DNA from: Nesterenkonia haasae
Lineage (GTDB): Bacteria > Actinomycetota > Actinomycetes > Actinomycetales > Micrococcaceae
NCBI RefSeq assembly: GCF_010119385.1
Contig: NZ_VFIE01000017.1
Span: 460,046-523,088 of the forward strand
Direction of reading: 5' to 3'
DNA: 63,043 bases
The translations under genes were made by a program, and so were the position numbers. Shown here one piece after another: positions 42,055-50,505 of the stretch (position 1 is its first letter; every line of letters begins with the position of its first letter). The notes under the pieces were generated by a model. That model was not told the DNA's origin. It ran no database searches and saw only the letters and a program-made list of their open reading frames with translations.

Positions 42055-43172
42055 CCACCCCCAGGCTGGAGACTGACCTCGACGCCATTACCCACAACAC
42101 CCGCTCCCTGGCGAATCAGCTGGCACACCGCGGAATCGGTATCACCGGGGTTGCTAAGGCCACGCTCGGATCTCCGAACGTGGCAGCCGCCATGATTCGC
42201 GGCGGGGTCCGCGGGATGGGCGACTCCCGAATGGAAAACATCGCACGGCTGCGCGCAAGCACTCTGCAGAGCTCGCTCACACTGATCCGGTCGCCAATGC
42301 GAAGTCAGGCGGAGTGGGTGGTGCGAGAGGCCGATTGCAGTCTGAACACTGAGCCGAGGGTCCTGGATGCGCTCTCGGCTGCCGCTGTGCGCAGGCGCAC
42401 CGTGCACGCTGTGGTGCTCATGGTTGAGCTTGGGGACTTGCGTGAGGGGGTCGCCAGCGAAGATGCTGTCGAAATGGCGAGCACCGTCGCGAAACGTCCG
42501 GGACTGCGACTGGCAGGCCTGGGGACCAACCTGGCGTGCAGAAGTGGCGTCATGCCTGACCAGAACAAGATGGATGAGCTCTCCAGTCTGGTCGAACAGG
42601 TCGAAACACGGGTCGGACACGGACTGACCGTGGTCAGCGGCGGGAACTCGGCCAACCTCGACTGGGCGCTGAGCACACCAGACACCGGCCGTATCAACGA
42701 CCTGCGTATCGGGGAGTCAATCCTACTGGGGACTGAACCGCTGCATCGCCGCCCGCTCAGTGGGCTCCGCGCGGATGCGTTCACTTTGGTGGCCGAAGTG
42801 ATCGAGCTCAAAACGAAGCCAGCACAGCCATGGGGCCAGACAGCACAAAGCGCCTTCGGAGATCTCCCCTGGCGTCCCCGTACCGGTTCGGTGCGCCAGG
42901 CGATTATTGCTCTGGGTCGCCAGGATGCAGATCCGGAGGGACTCACTCCCCCGGTTGGAATGACGGTCCTATCCGCCAGCAGCGACCACCTGGTCTTGGA
43001 CGTCGGCGATCACGAGCTTGCAGTCGGCGACGACGTCGCCTTCGGCCTCAACTACAGTGCTCTGCTCCGGGCTATGACGTCGCCCTTCGTTCGCAGCAAC
43101 GACCTGGGAACAGCCCCACACGGCGCCACCGTCGCGCCCAAGGACCCGTTGTTCACCAAATACGCAGCCTAA
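42051..43172 (+). CDS. PLP-dependent amino-acid racemase (alanine/ornithine racemase-like, COG3457 type)
   Basis: 373 residues from GTG 42051. The fold is the alanine-racemase type barrel: LETDLDAITHNTRSLANQL, then ITGVAKATLG with the PLP-binding Lys, GGVRGMGDSRMENIARL, VHAVVLMVELGDLREGV, LAGLGTNLACRSG, LTVVSGGNSANLDW and LRIGESILLGTEP. The Lys segment and DSRxENI pattern are those of the monomeric-type ornithine/lysine racemase group rather than Alr. Start and stop codons overlap the DUF1611 gene, so they are co-translated. The substrate is not certain; a D-amino-acid catabolic or anabolic role is inferred from the pairing. Confidence 0.85.
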   Translation: MTTPRLETDLDAITHNTRSLANQLAHRGIGITGVAKATLGSPNVAAAMIRGGVRGMGDSRMENIARLRASTLQSSLTLIRSPMRSQAEWVVREADCSLNTEPRVLDALSAAAVRRRTVHAVVLMVELGDLREGVASEDAVEMASTVAKRPGLRLAGLGTNLACRSGVMPDQNKMDELSSLVEQVETRVGHGLTVVSGGNSANLDWALSTPDTGRINDLRIGESILLGTEPLHRRPLSGLRADAFTLVAEVIELKTKPAQPWGQTAQSAFGDLPWRPRTGSVRQAIIALGRQDADPEGLTPPVGMTVLSASSDHLVLDVGDHELAVGDDVAFGLNYSALLRAMTSPFVRSNDLGTAPHGATVAPKDPLFTKYAA

Positions 43173-43173
43173 C

Positions 43174-43359
43174 TTAGACCGGCTGCGGACTCCTCCGGGA
43201 GACTGTTATGGCCATGAGTGGCCCTACAAGGGGAATCACCACGGCGAGCACGATATAGGCAAGCTGTGTGCCGAAAGTCAGCTGCTGTGCCCGCAGGACG
43301 CTCCATACAGCCCATACAGCATCTCGAGAATCATCAAGACCCACGTTATAGCAACACAA
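43174..43359 (-). CDS. Small membrane protein, possibly PLDc_N-like
   Basis: 61 residues from ATG 43359, with a hydrophobic stretch QLAYIVLAVVIPLVGPLMAITV preceded by a polar segment with Trp residues. The GTQLAYIVLAVVIPLVGPL pattern recalls the second helix of PLDc_N small membrane proteins; the first helix is poor. It could be a real microprotein or the tail of a decayed gene. It converges on the racemase gene with only 1 bp between stops. Confidence 0.35.
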   Translation of the reverse strand: MCCYNVGLDDSRDAVWAVWSVLRAQQLTFGTQLAYIVLAVVIPLVGPLMAITVSRRSPQPV

Positions 43360-43418
43360 GACTCAGGATCGATTTCCCATTTAAGATGAATAGATTGCCA
43401 TCCACTTGTAGGGAGAAC

Positions 43419-43898
43419 ATGCGACCGCAGGTCCAACGTGTACGAATCAGCTCCGCGACGGCAGCTACCGTCGGATTGGCAGTTATAGCTTCGGGATGTT
43501 CTCCCGCAGAAGATGATGAGTCCGATACAGCCGCTGGTGAGGATGCCGGCCCTGGAGTCGCTTCGCAGACTGACGTACTGCCCGCAGATCGTCCAGTTTT
43601 CGGTGTAAATCCTGCCCATGGCTATCCCGGAGACCGCAGCGTTCGTCACAGAGGAAGCCAGCGCAGACCTCGGCATAGAGATCAAGCAAACCTGGTGGCG
43701 CCAAGTTTTCTCCGAAGAGACCAGGTCCCAGTTTCCGCACGTGCGACTCATCAATTGGTTCAACTGGGACAAGCACGAAGCCGAAGTTGATTGCTTGTGC
43801 GCTGGTCCGTCACTAGTGATGAAAAGACCGCTGAAGCTTTTGGGGACGACCTTCCCACGTGGCTGGCCACCGCCGACGACCTGCGGAGCGCCGAGTAA
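43419..43898 (+). pseudogene. GH26-like (beta-mannanase type) lipoprotein gene, deleted and frameshifted
   Basis: ATG 43419, with GGGAGA upstream, begins a lipoprotein signal with lipobox (VGLAVIASGC) and an acidic linker. After PVFGVNPAHG the frame changes at about 43615 and reads PETAAFVTEEASADLGIEIKQTWWRQVFSEE and VRLINWFNWDKHEAEVD. It changes again to SDEKTAEAFGDDLPTWLATADDL with stop at 43896. The middle piece matches the C-terminal end of GH26-type glycoside hydrolases (NWFNWDKHE). Most of the catalytic barrel is missing, so the enzyme is inactive. Confidence 0.7.
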
Positions 43899-43924
43899 CT
43901 CTGCGCCAAAGCAGTCGAAAACCT

Positions 43925-44857
43925 CTACTGCTCCGGCAATGCTGGTGGTTTCTTCGTGGTGAAGGAGATAGTGATCCAGCTGTGCGGATCCTCCCCATCC
44001 AGCCGAGCAAGGGCGAGGTCGCGTACGGCGTCCCAGTCTTCTAACGCTCTGGGCGGCTGCCCGGCTGGAACATAGAACACGATGTCTACGGTTCGTGCTC
44101 GACCCTGCTGGGACACATATGCCCGAGCATCGGCGAACCCTTCTGAATCAACAATGCTTGCGGCGACACCATCAGCGCGGGCCTTCAACTCTGGTGGCGT
44201 GACTAGGGAAATCTCTGCCACAGACTTTCGTAGCGTGGAAAACGGTATTGGAATGAGCACGAGTGCTACCAACGCCAACACCGCCGGATCTACGTAGGGC
44301 ATGAGCCAGGCCGCGTCAGTGCCGTCAATCACCGCGCCCAGGCCGAAAGCGATCAGCAGCGCTGAAGTGACTCCCCCAGCCATGATCCACCCTTTGACGT
44401 CAATGGCTACCAAGGCGGACTGAATCTTCCGATTGGCCCGGCTTTCAACGAAGCCGATGACGCCGGTCAGGACCACGACAACCGCTGCATAGAGCACTGC
44501 GGGACCGAATTCCACTTCCCTGCCACCGGAGATCAGCGCGGAGACTGCCTGGAACAGGGCGTATGTCGCCACCGACATCATCAGCAGGGCGTTGACCGCC
44601 AGGACGATCGGTTCGAAGTGCCAAAACCCCATGTTGAAGCGGTACTGCGTCCGCCTTGACAAGGAATTCGTGGCAGATTTCGCGATCAATCCGGCCAGTG
44701 TGATGGAGACGATCGACATCACAGCATCGACGAGCGAGAAGACTCCGTCGAAGAGGATCGCGAAGGAGCCCGAAAACAGGCCAAAACTAATGCCCAGGGC
44801 AGAGACTAACAGCACCCCAGCCAGGGACAGTTTCAGCACCTGCTGCTCCGTGCGCAA
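43925..44857 (-). CDS. Cation diffusion facilitator (CDF) family transporter
   Basis: 310 residues with six hydrophobic segments. The metal-site helix contains SFAILFDGVFSLVDAVMSI, where DxxxD-type residues coordinate the cation, and a second site lies in ALVAIDVKGWIMAGG. A cytoplasmic C-terminal domain of about 90 residues (KSVAEISLVTPPELKARADG, TVDIVFYVPAGQ) is typical. CDF proteins export Zn2+, Fe2+, Mn2+ or Co2+ in exchange for protons. The stop lies close to the end of the GH26 pseudogene on the other strand. Selectivity cannot be read from the sequence. Confidence 0.88.
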   Translation of the reverse strand: MRTEQQVLKLSLAGVLLVSALGISFGLFSGSFAILFDGVFSLVDAVMSIVSITLAGLIAKSATNSLSRRTQYRFNMGFWHFEPIVLAVNALLMMSVATYALFQAVSALISGGREVEFGPAVLYAAVVVVLTGVIGFVESRANRKIQSALVAIDVKGWIMAGGVTSALLIAFGLGAVIDGTDAAWLMPYVDPAVLALVALVLIPIPFSTLRKSVAEISLVTPPELKARADGVAASIVDSEGFADARAYVSQQGRARTVDIVFYVPAGQPPRALEDWDAVRDLALARLDGEDPHSWITISFTTKKPPALPEQ

Positions 44858-44910
44858 GAAAACTACTTCCTTTCAGCTCACCACACCGGGACCAGTTCAG
44901 ATGTACTGGC

Positions 44911-45120
44911 CTATCTGCTCGAAGTCTGGGCGGCGGCCCGTGCCGACTGCGCCCGCTCATCACTCGGGTTGGGCTCGTACCCAACGTTGGCCATCGCCAT
45001 GGTATTCCAGCCAGGCCTGCTGTGACAGGTCTGATCTATTCCCGCGGCGTCGATCCCGGTCATCGGCCCGACCACCAGACCATGGGCTCGCAGGGCGATC
45101 ACGAGGCTCATCGAGCCTGC
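44911..45120 (-). pseudogene. Nitroreductase-like C-terminal remnant
   Basis: The frame AEEAGSMSLVIALRAHGLVVGPMTGIDAAGIDQ and WNTMAMANVGYEPNPSDER matches the end of nitroreductase/malonic-semialdehyde-reductase-like flavoproteins (GLxxGPMxGFDxxxV...NxGY). The FMN-binding N-terminal part is absent, replaced by the OYE-family gene on the same strand. It is a broken leftover. Confidence 0.5.
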
Positions 45121-45124
45121 CTCT

Positions 45125-46207
45125 TCAGCGGTAGCCGGCCCCGTATTGAGTCGGGACGTAGTCCAACGGGTGGTCAAAGTACTGGGCTGCCCGGAGCGGA
45201 AAGTGCGGGTCGCGAAGAGCCTCGCGGCCGATCAGCACCACATCAGCCTGGCCAGTAAACACGATGTGCTCGGCCTGAACCGGTTCGGTGATGAGGCCGA
45301 CTGCCGCGACCGGCAGCCCCGTCTGCTCCCCGATGGCCGCTGCTAGACGAACCTGATAACCCGGCCCAATGGCGAAGCGGGCCGGTGCTGCGCCACCGCT
45401 GGAGACATCAATCATGTCCACACCGTGGTCCTTCAACCAGTGGGCCACCTGGATGGTGTCTTCCAGGGTGAGCCCCTCTTCGACCCAGTCGGTGGCGGAG
45501 ACTCTGACCACGATGGGCACATGCCAACCCACACGGTCCCTGACCGCGTCGACGACCTGGAGCAGGAGCCGAGCGCGATTGGGCAATGAGCCGCCGTAGG
45601 CGTCGTCGCGAGTGTTACTCAGCGGTGAAAGGAACTCGTGCAGCAGATACCCATGGGCGGAGTGAACCTCGATCAGGTCGAAACCGGCTCGGACTGCTCG
45701 TTCCGCTGAATCGGCGAATGCCTCGACGATCGTGCCGATGCGCTCAATATCAAGGGCCTGCGCGGGATCCAGACCCGGGTAGGGCTCTGCTGTAGCCCCC
45801 ACGGAAGTCCAACCGCCCTGCTCGACGGGTACAGAGCCGCTTTGCTCAGTGAACGGACCGAACGTAGATGCTTTGCGGCCGGCATGAGCCAGTTGGATGC
45901 CGGCAGCTGCTCCCTGAGAATGCACGAAGCTGACGATGCGTTCCAGGGCTTGTTCCTGTTTGTCGTTCCACAGACCCAGGTCTTCTGGTGAGATGCGCCC
46001 CTCAGCGGTGACGCTCGTCGCCTCGGCAATCACCACCCCGGCGCCTCCCCGCGCGAAAGATCCCAGGTGCGCCAGATGCCAATCGGTAGCCACTCCATCC
46101 CGTGCGAAGGCCGAATACTGACACATCGGCGGAATCCAGATTCGGTTCCGCACAGTCAGGCCGCGGAGTGTCATCGGCTCAAAGAGCTTCGGCTGCACAC
46201 GTTTCAT
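45125..46207 (-). CDS. NADH:flavin oxidoreductase, old yellow enzyme family (YqjM-like)
   Basis: 360-residue TIM barrel that reduces activated C=C bonds with FMN and NAD(P)H. Motifs in order: LFEPMTLRGLTVRNRIWIPPMCQYSA (with the Cys of the YqjM subclass), GIQLAHAGRKAS (His and Gln contacting FMN), FDLIEVHSAHGYLLHEFLSPLSNTRDDAYGGS, and the C-terminal phosphate-binding GLITEPVQAEHIVFTGQADVVLIGREAL. The length is standard for the thermophilic-like class. The natural substrate of such enzymes is usually unknown; oxidative-stress or xenobiotic reduction is common. A Nudix gene follows on the same strand upstream, 79 bp away. Confidence 0.93.
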   Translation of the reverse strand: MKRVQPKLFEPMTLRGLTVRNRIWIPPMCQYSAFARDGVATDWHLAHLGSFARGGAGVVIAEATSVTAEGRISPEDLGLWNDKQEQALERIVSFVHSQGAAAGIQLAHAGRKASTFGPFTEQSGSVPVEQGGWTSVGATAEPYPGLDPAQALDIERIGTIVEAFADSAERAVRAGFDLIEVHSAHGYLLHEFLSPLSNTRDDAYGGSLPNRARLLLQVVDAVRDRVGWHVPIVVRVSATDWVEEGLTLEDTIQVAHWLKDHGVDMIDVSSGGAAPARFAIGPGYQVRLAAAIGEQTGLPVAAVGLITEPVQAEHIVFTGQADVVLIGREALRDPHFPLRAAQYFDHPLDYVPTQYGAGYR

Positions 46208-46286
46208 TGACGGTTGTTCCTTCCACCTCGGGGTCCACCATGTCTAATACCCGTCGGGGACAGTACATTCCCGGTCCGGTTCGGGC

Positions 46287-46742
46287 TCAGCGTGTAGCAG
46301 AATCAACTGTCTTCAAAAGTGCACGAACCGCAGGGGCTACTTGTTCTGTGAGCAAAGGTGCAAGATGCTCCGCTGGTGTCAGAGACTCAAGCGCAATCCA
46401 CCGCAGCTCGGCGATCTCCGCTGCCGGCCGCAGCGAGTCCAGCAGGTCCAGACCAGTCTCGTCGAACTCCACGAGGAAGTTATGACACATCACGGCCGTG
46501 TTTGTCTCATTGGCGGCCTGGGCACTGAATGTGCCCAAATCGACGAGCTGTGCGGGTTGAAGGTGCAGACCTATCTCCTCCGCGACCTCGCGCACGGCGG
46601 TCTGCTGCGGGGTCTCCTGGAATTCCGGTTTGCCGCCGGGCTGCATGAACCGGTGAGTGCCTTCCTTACGCACCGTCAGTACCCGGTGGAAACGATCGAG
46701 GATCACGACTGCGGCCACTCGAATAACGTTCTGATGAGTCAC
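46287..46742 (-). CDS. Nudix hydrolase
   Basis: 151 residues with a complete Nudix box GGKPEFQETPQQTAVREVAEEIGL (Gx5Ex7REVxEExGL) at residues about 36-60, between beta strands RVAAVVILDRFHRVLTVRK and MCHNFLVEFDETG. It hydrolyses a nucleoside-diphosphate-linked compound; the short length and unremarkable flanks suggest an (d)NTP or 8-oxo-dGTP type house-cleaning enzyme. The dgt-like gene further upstream on the same strand also acts on dNTPs, a fitting neighbour, though the 50-bp gap makes an operon uncertain. Confidence 0.88.
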   Translation of the reverse strand: MTHQNVIRVAAVVILDRFHRVLTVRKEGTHRFMQPGGKPEFQETPQQTAVREVAEEIGLHLQPAQLVDLGTFSAQAANETNTAVMCHNFLVEFDETGLDLLDSLRPAAEIAELRWIALESLTPAEHLAPLLTEQVAPAVRALLKTVDSATR

Positions 46743-46793
46743 TTGAACCAGCCTATAGAACTATCGCGCAGAACGGGACCGGAAAGATCCAAA

Positions 46794-48332
46794 CTAAAGG
46801 CCCTGACCGGCGTCCCAAAGACGTTCAGAAGTTCCAGTGAGCAGTGCGTCCAAAGATGTTGCCTGAGCGTCCGTCAGGGAGGCGACGTAATCGATGATCC
46901 CCCGGCCCTGCGCGTGCCGCAGCAGCCTCGGCTCGTCGTCAGCGTCCAACAGATGAGGTTCATCCCTGCGGAGTCTGAACACATCCTCGGTTGCCAGCTC
47001 AACTAAATCCACCAGGCGGCGAGGCGCACGGCGCGCATCGTGGGCATCAGCGAGCCAAGCGTCGAATCCCAGCACCAGCCGCTTCAGTAATCGGGCCTGC
47101 CCCCGTTGGTAGACGGTGAGATCCGGTCGGTCCAGAATGAACCGTTCATGGAGGAACTTCAGCACTGCCACCTCATGCCAGGCTGCGCGGTTGAGATTCA
47201 CGTGCCCCGACCGCACGTCAGGATCCGTGTGGACCTCCACTGACTTCTGCAGGTGACTGATCCACCTAGACGTAAACGTCGCCAAAGACCGTTCGGCTTC
47301 GCGCGAGCCGTCAAAAGGGGCCACCAGTAGGCCATCGACGACGTCTTCACTGACCAGGTCTACCGCTGCGGCAAACGCGTCCTGATCTGCGATCCACTGG
47401 TCCTTGGTCCGCAGTCTCCGCCACAGCAGCTCGAGGGAGCGGCCGGGCAGGCGTAGTGAACGGTTCAGCTCATAAGTCGTGAGCTCGTTGAGCTGAGTAC
47501 GGTCCGCTCGCCATGCCTTGAACTCAGCGGAAATCGCCGACTGATTCAACAAACCTGCCCGGTAGAAATCGTCCAGGTCGTGAAGTGAATACGCAATGTC
47601 GTCGGCGATATCCATCACCGAACATTCAACAGTCTGCTGCCGGGCACGGATCTCCGGGTACGCCTGCCGGGCCGTACGCATAGTGTGCAGGTCCAGTGTG
47701 TACACCGCGAACTTCTTGGCACCCCCACCCTGCGGGTCTGGCGACAAACCGCGCTCCAGGTGGGGACCCGAGTGCTGGCCAGCGCCCTCGGCGCGTATCC
47801 AGGGGTACTTGAGCACCGCGGAGCGCACTGCGGCTGTGAGGTTCAGACCCGCATCGGCGCGGTCGTACTGGTCTAGTCGGGTCAAAATCCGGAAACTCTG
47901 CGCATTGCCTTCGAAACCTTCCGAGAGCCCAAAGTGGTCCCTGGCCAACCGATCCAGAGTCTGCTCACCCAAGTGCCCGAAGGGCGGATGGCCCAAGTCG
48001 TGAGCGCACGCCGCCGCCTGCACGACCACTGGGTGGCAGCCGCCGAGCCCTTGAAGTGTCTGGTGTGCCTGTCCTGCGCTGACTGAGATGGACACTGCAA
48101 TAGCCCTCGCCACTGCCGCTACTTTGAGCGAGTGGGTCAGGCGGTTGTGGATGGCCATCCCCGCCCCGGTCTGAGAAATGACCTGAGTGACGGCCGAGAG
48201 GCGGGAAAAGTAGGGCGAGAACCGGATGCGTTCCAAATCTGCGCGGAACTCGGGCCAACGCTCGAGACGCTGGTACGCATCCAGGGTCTCCGGTTCGTCC
48301 CGGGCGAGTCGAGGATCGGGTTGCTCAGTCAT
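46794..48332 (-). CDS. dgt: Deoxyguanosinetriphosphate triphosphohydrolase-like protein
   Basis: 512 residues; an HD-domain phosphohydrolase releasing triphosphate from dNTPs. The metal site is spread as in the family: HNRLTHSLKVAAVARAIA, AACAHDLGHPPFGHLGEQ (HD pair plus following His), and SVMDIADDIAYSLHDLDDF. The N-terminus RIRFSPYFSRLSAVTQV is also typical. Length is normal for actinobacterial Dgt. It is divergent from arcA. It controls the dNTP pool, and family members can also restrict phage replication by dGTP depletion, although nothing here points to a defence role. Confidence 0.92.
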   Translation of the reverse strand: MTEQPDPRLARDEPETLDAYQRLERWPEFRADLERIRFSPYFSRLSAVTQVISQTGAGMAIHNRLTHSLKVAAVARAIAVSISVSAGQAHQTLQGLGGCHPVVVQAAACAHDLGHPPFGHLGEQTLDRLARDHFGLSEGFEGNAQSFRILTRLDQYDRADAGLNLTAAVRSAVLKYPWIRAEGAGQHSGPHLERGLSPDPQGGGAKKFAVYTLDLHTMRTARQAYPEIRARQQTVECSVMDIADDIAYSLHDLDDFYRAGLLNQSAISAEFKAWRADRTQLNELTTYELNRSLRLPGRSLELLWRRLRTKDQWIADQDAFAAAVDLVSEDVVDGLLVAPFDGSREAERSLATFTSRWISHLQKSVEVHTDPDVRSGHVNLNRAAWHEVAVLKFLHERFILDRPDLTVYQRGQARLLKRLVLGFDAWLADAHDARRAPRRLVDLVELATEDVFRLRRDEPHLLDADDEPRLLRHAQGRGIIDYVASLTDAQATSLDALLTGTSERLWDAGQGL

Positions 48333-48455
48333 CCGTCATTCTCCCGTCTAGTCCAATCGCGCCAGCCTCCCTCGAAGCCGCGCCGCAGTCCGAGTCTATG
48401 TGGGCCCCGGGGTGGGGATACCTTCACCTGCACTGATTGTGGAAACATAAGCAGC

Positions 48456-49703
48456 ATGAATGATCTCTTTGTGGGCTCTGAAGTGGGTCAGCTGCGGCAG
48501 GTGATTGTGCACCGGCCAGGCACCGAGCTCCTGCGCCTGACACCCGAAACCAAGGAGGACCTGCTCTTCGATGATCTCCTATGGGTTCGCCGGGCCCAGG
48601 AAGAGCACGACCAGTTTTCAGCTGCCCTGGAATCCGCGGGGGTTGAGGTCCTGCACCTTGATGTTCTGTTGCGCGAGACGCTGGCTGTGTCCGAAGCCAA
48701 GGACTTTATTCTCGACCGCACATTCGATGAGCGCTTGCACGGTCCTGCTGCGGCACCTCTTCTGCGCCAGGTGGCAAGTGAGCTCGACGACGCTACGTTA
48801 GCTGAGTTGGTTATCGGCGGACTCACCAAGCGCGAGCTGATGGAACTCACAGATGAGCCACGCTCCATAGTGCTGCACTCCATGGGGCCGGATGATCTGG
48901 TGGTTGCGCCGCTACCGAACCACTTGTTTGCGCGCGATGCATCCTGCTGGGTCTACGACGGTGTGGCAGTGAACTCGATGCAGAAACCTGCCCGTATGAG
49001 GGAAGCTGTGACCTACGAGGCGACCTACCGCTGGCACCCTCGCTTCGCAGATGTGCCGTTCCACCGCTGGTCCGATGGGCTCACTGATGCTCAAGCCACT
49101 GTGGAGGGTGGTGACGTTTTAGTCATCGGCAATGGAGCGGTGCTCATAGGGATGAGCGAGCGAACCACACCGCAGGGAGTGGAGCGGATCGCAAAGCGGC
49201 TCTTCGCCGCCGGTTCAGCAGATCGCGTCGTCGCCCTTGACCTTCCGAAGGCGCGGTCCTTCATGCACCTGGACACGGTAATGACGATGGTAGATGAGCG
49301 GTCCTTCATTGAGTACGCGGGGTTGGGCGATCTCGCCTCCTATACGATCACCCCTCGCAGCGGCAGCGGAGACACCCCGCAGGAGGTCGACCTCAATATC
49401 GCCGACCATGACCCAGGGCATGCGCACCGGGCGATCGCGGACGCACTCGGTCTGCATGGACTGAGGATCCTCACCGCGGAACAAGACCTCCACTCAGCAG
49501 CACGCGAGCAGTGGGACGACGGGTGCAATGCTCTGGCTGTGGCGCCCGGGGCAGTCGTCACCTATGACCGCACACCCACCTCGAATGCTTTCCTGCGGGA
49601 GTCCGGCGTCGAGGTCATTGAGGTTCCCGGCGGGGAGCTCGGACGCGGCAGGGGCGGACCAAGGTGTATGAGCTGTCCGACGCTGCGTGACCCTGTGAGC
49701 TGA
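48456..49703 (+). CDS. arcA: Arginine deiminase
   Basis: 415 residues from ATG 48456. It converts arginine to citrulline and ammonia. The guanidino-modifying fold shows LRQVIVHRPGTELLRLTPETKEDLLFDDLLW, LPNHLFARDASCWV, VEGGDVLVIGNGAV, MHLDTVMTM (catalytic His) and the terminal GRGRGGPRCMSCPT with the nucleophilic Cys. The long open frame upstream of the ATG is not similar to the family. No arcB, arcC or arginine/ornithine antiporter gene follows within the window, so the rest of the pathway must lie elsewhere or the enzyme serves acid stress or arginine catabolism alone. Confidence 0.94.
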   Translation: MNDLFVGSEVGQLRQVIVHRPGTELLRLTPETKEDLLFDDLLWVRRAQEEHDQFSAALESAGVEVLHLDVLLRETLAVSEAKDFILDRTFDERLHGPAAAPLLRQVASELDDATLAELVIGGLTKRELMELTDEPRSIVLHSMGPDDLVVAPLPNHLFARDASCWVYDGVAVNSMQKPARMREAVTYEATYRWHPRFADVPFHRWSDGLTDAQATVEGGDVLVIGNGAVLIGMSERTTPQGVERIAKRLFAAGSADRVVALDLPKARSFMHLDTVMTMVDERSFIEYAGLGDLASYTITPRSGSGDTPQEVDLNIADHDPGHAHRAIADALGLHGLRILTAEQDLHSAAREQWDDGCNALAVAPGAVVTYDRTPTSNAFLRESGVEVIEVPGGELGRGRGGPRCMSCPTLRDPVS

Positions 49704-49779
49704 GAGTTGAGGGCGAATCGCCGCATGGCGTGACTGGGCACCGCGCAACGGGCAGGCGAGCACCAACCAGGGACGCTTC

Positions 49780-50157
49780 TCAGGAGGTGCTGGACTCCGA
49801 GACCTGCCAGAGTTGGACGAAGTTTCCCTCGGGGTCCTGCAGGGAGGCGAACCTCCCGTTCGGGTAGGTCTGCGGATCGACCTCAACGTCAATACCGGCA
49901 CTACGGAGTCTCCCGACCATGCCATCGAGGTCATCTACACGTAGGTTCAGTCCCCACCCAGAATGGCCGAGGTGATCATTGGGAGCGTCATCGCCGAATG
50001 GTGCGAATATCGTAGGCCCAACGGCCTGAATCCAAACCGGGGCATCATAGGAAGCTGGTGGGCGGGGAATATCAAGATGCTCGGCGTACCAGTCACCCAA
50101 TCGGTCAGGATCTCCTGCACGGAAGAAGAACCCGCCAATTCCAATCACCTTCGCCAT
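49780..50157 (-). CDS. VOC family protein
   Basis: 125 residues: KVIGIGGFFFRAGDPDRLGDWYAEHLDI, SGWGLNLRVDDLDGMVGRLRSAGIDVEVDPQTYPNGRFASLQDPEGNFVQLWQ. The second half is the classic VOC ending with the metal-ligand Glu in DPEGNFVQLW. The family includes glyoxalases, extradiol dioxygenases and antibiotic-binding proteins; the PNGRFASLQDPEGN pattern is most like glyoxalase-related stress proteins. It converges with arcA, with 76 bp between stops and no obvious terminator hairpin. Substrate unknown. Confidence 0.85.
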   Translation of the reverse strand: MAKVIGIGGFFFRAGDPDRLGDWYAEHLDIPRPPASYDAPVWIQAVGPTIFAPFGDDAPNDHLGHSGWGLNLRVDDLDGMVGRLRSAGIDVEVDPQTYPNGRFASLQDPEGNFVQLWQVSESSTS

Positions 50158-50505
50158 GGGCCGATTTTACGTAGCCGACCGACCGGAGTCGAGCCTGCCC
50201 GGCCTGACTAGAAGTGGCATTAGACGGCTGGCTAATACCCCGCCTCGTGACGTCCAAGGTGCACAGTCGATTTTTATTCACATAAAACTCACAGAAACTA
50301 AGATCACGAGATGATAACGCTAGTGCATGACTGATTTTCCGGGGTTCTTGCCTCTTGGGACCCTCGCGGAAGCCGGTTGACGTGACCATTCTGAGACACT
50401 TTACTGGAGTGCGGACATTGAAAGTGATGTTGGCGTGACATTCCCATCGCGTCACCCGCATCACAGAAAACAGACCACCAACCTCTGTGAGGAATCAAGA
50501 CTCTT
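50158..50505. other. Long 5' region of the Rpf-like gene
   Basis: An AT-rich patch (TTTTTATTCACATAAAACTC near 50270) suitable for a promoter is followed by a leader of up to 200 nt. Rpf genes of actinobacteria often have c-di-AMP riboswitches, but I do not find the conserved boxes here. No gene is visible. Confidence 0.35.

Noticed and set aside
41709-42620. 303-codon open frame on the minus strand
   Set aside because: Antisense shadow of the DUF1611 and racemase genes in high-GC DNA.
43218-43790. 190-codon open frame as one protein
   Set aside because: The lipobox start at 43419 is real, but the frame leaves the GH26-like sequence at about 43615, so the open frame is a composite of real and random translation.
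48132-48455. Extended N-terminus for arginine deiminase
   Set aside because: These codons are antisense to dgt, and the sequence before ATG 48456 has no deiminase similarity.
50260-50505. c-di-AMP riboswitch upstream of the Rpf-like gene
   Set aside because: Expected from other actinobacteria, but the conserved boxes of the ydaO class are not recognisable here.
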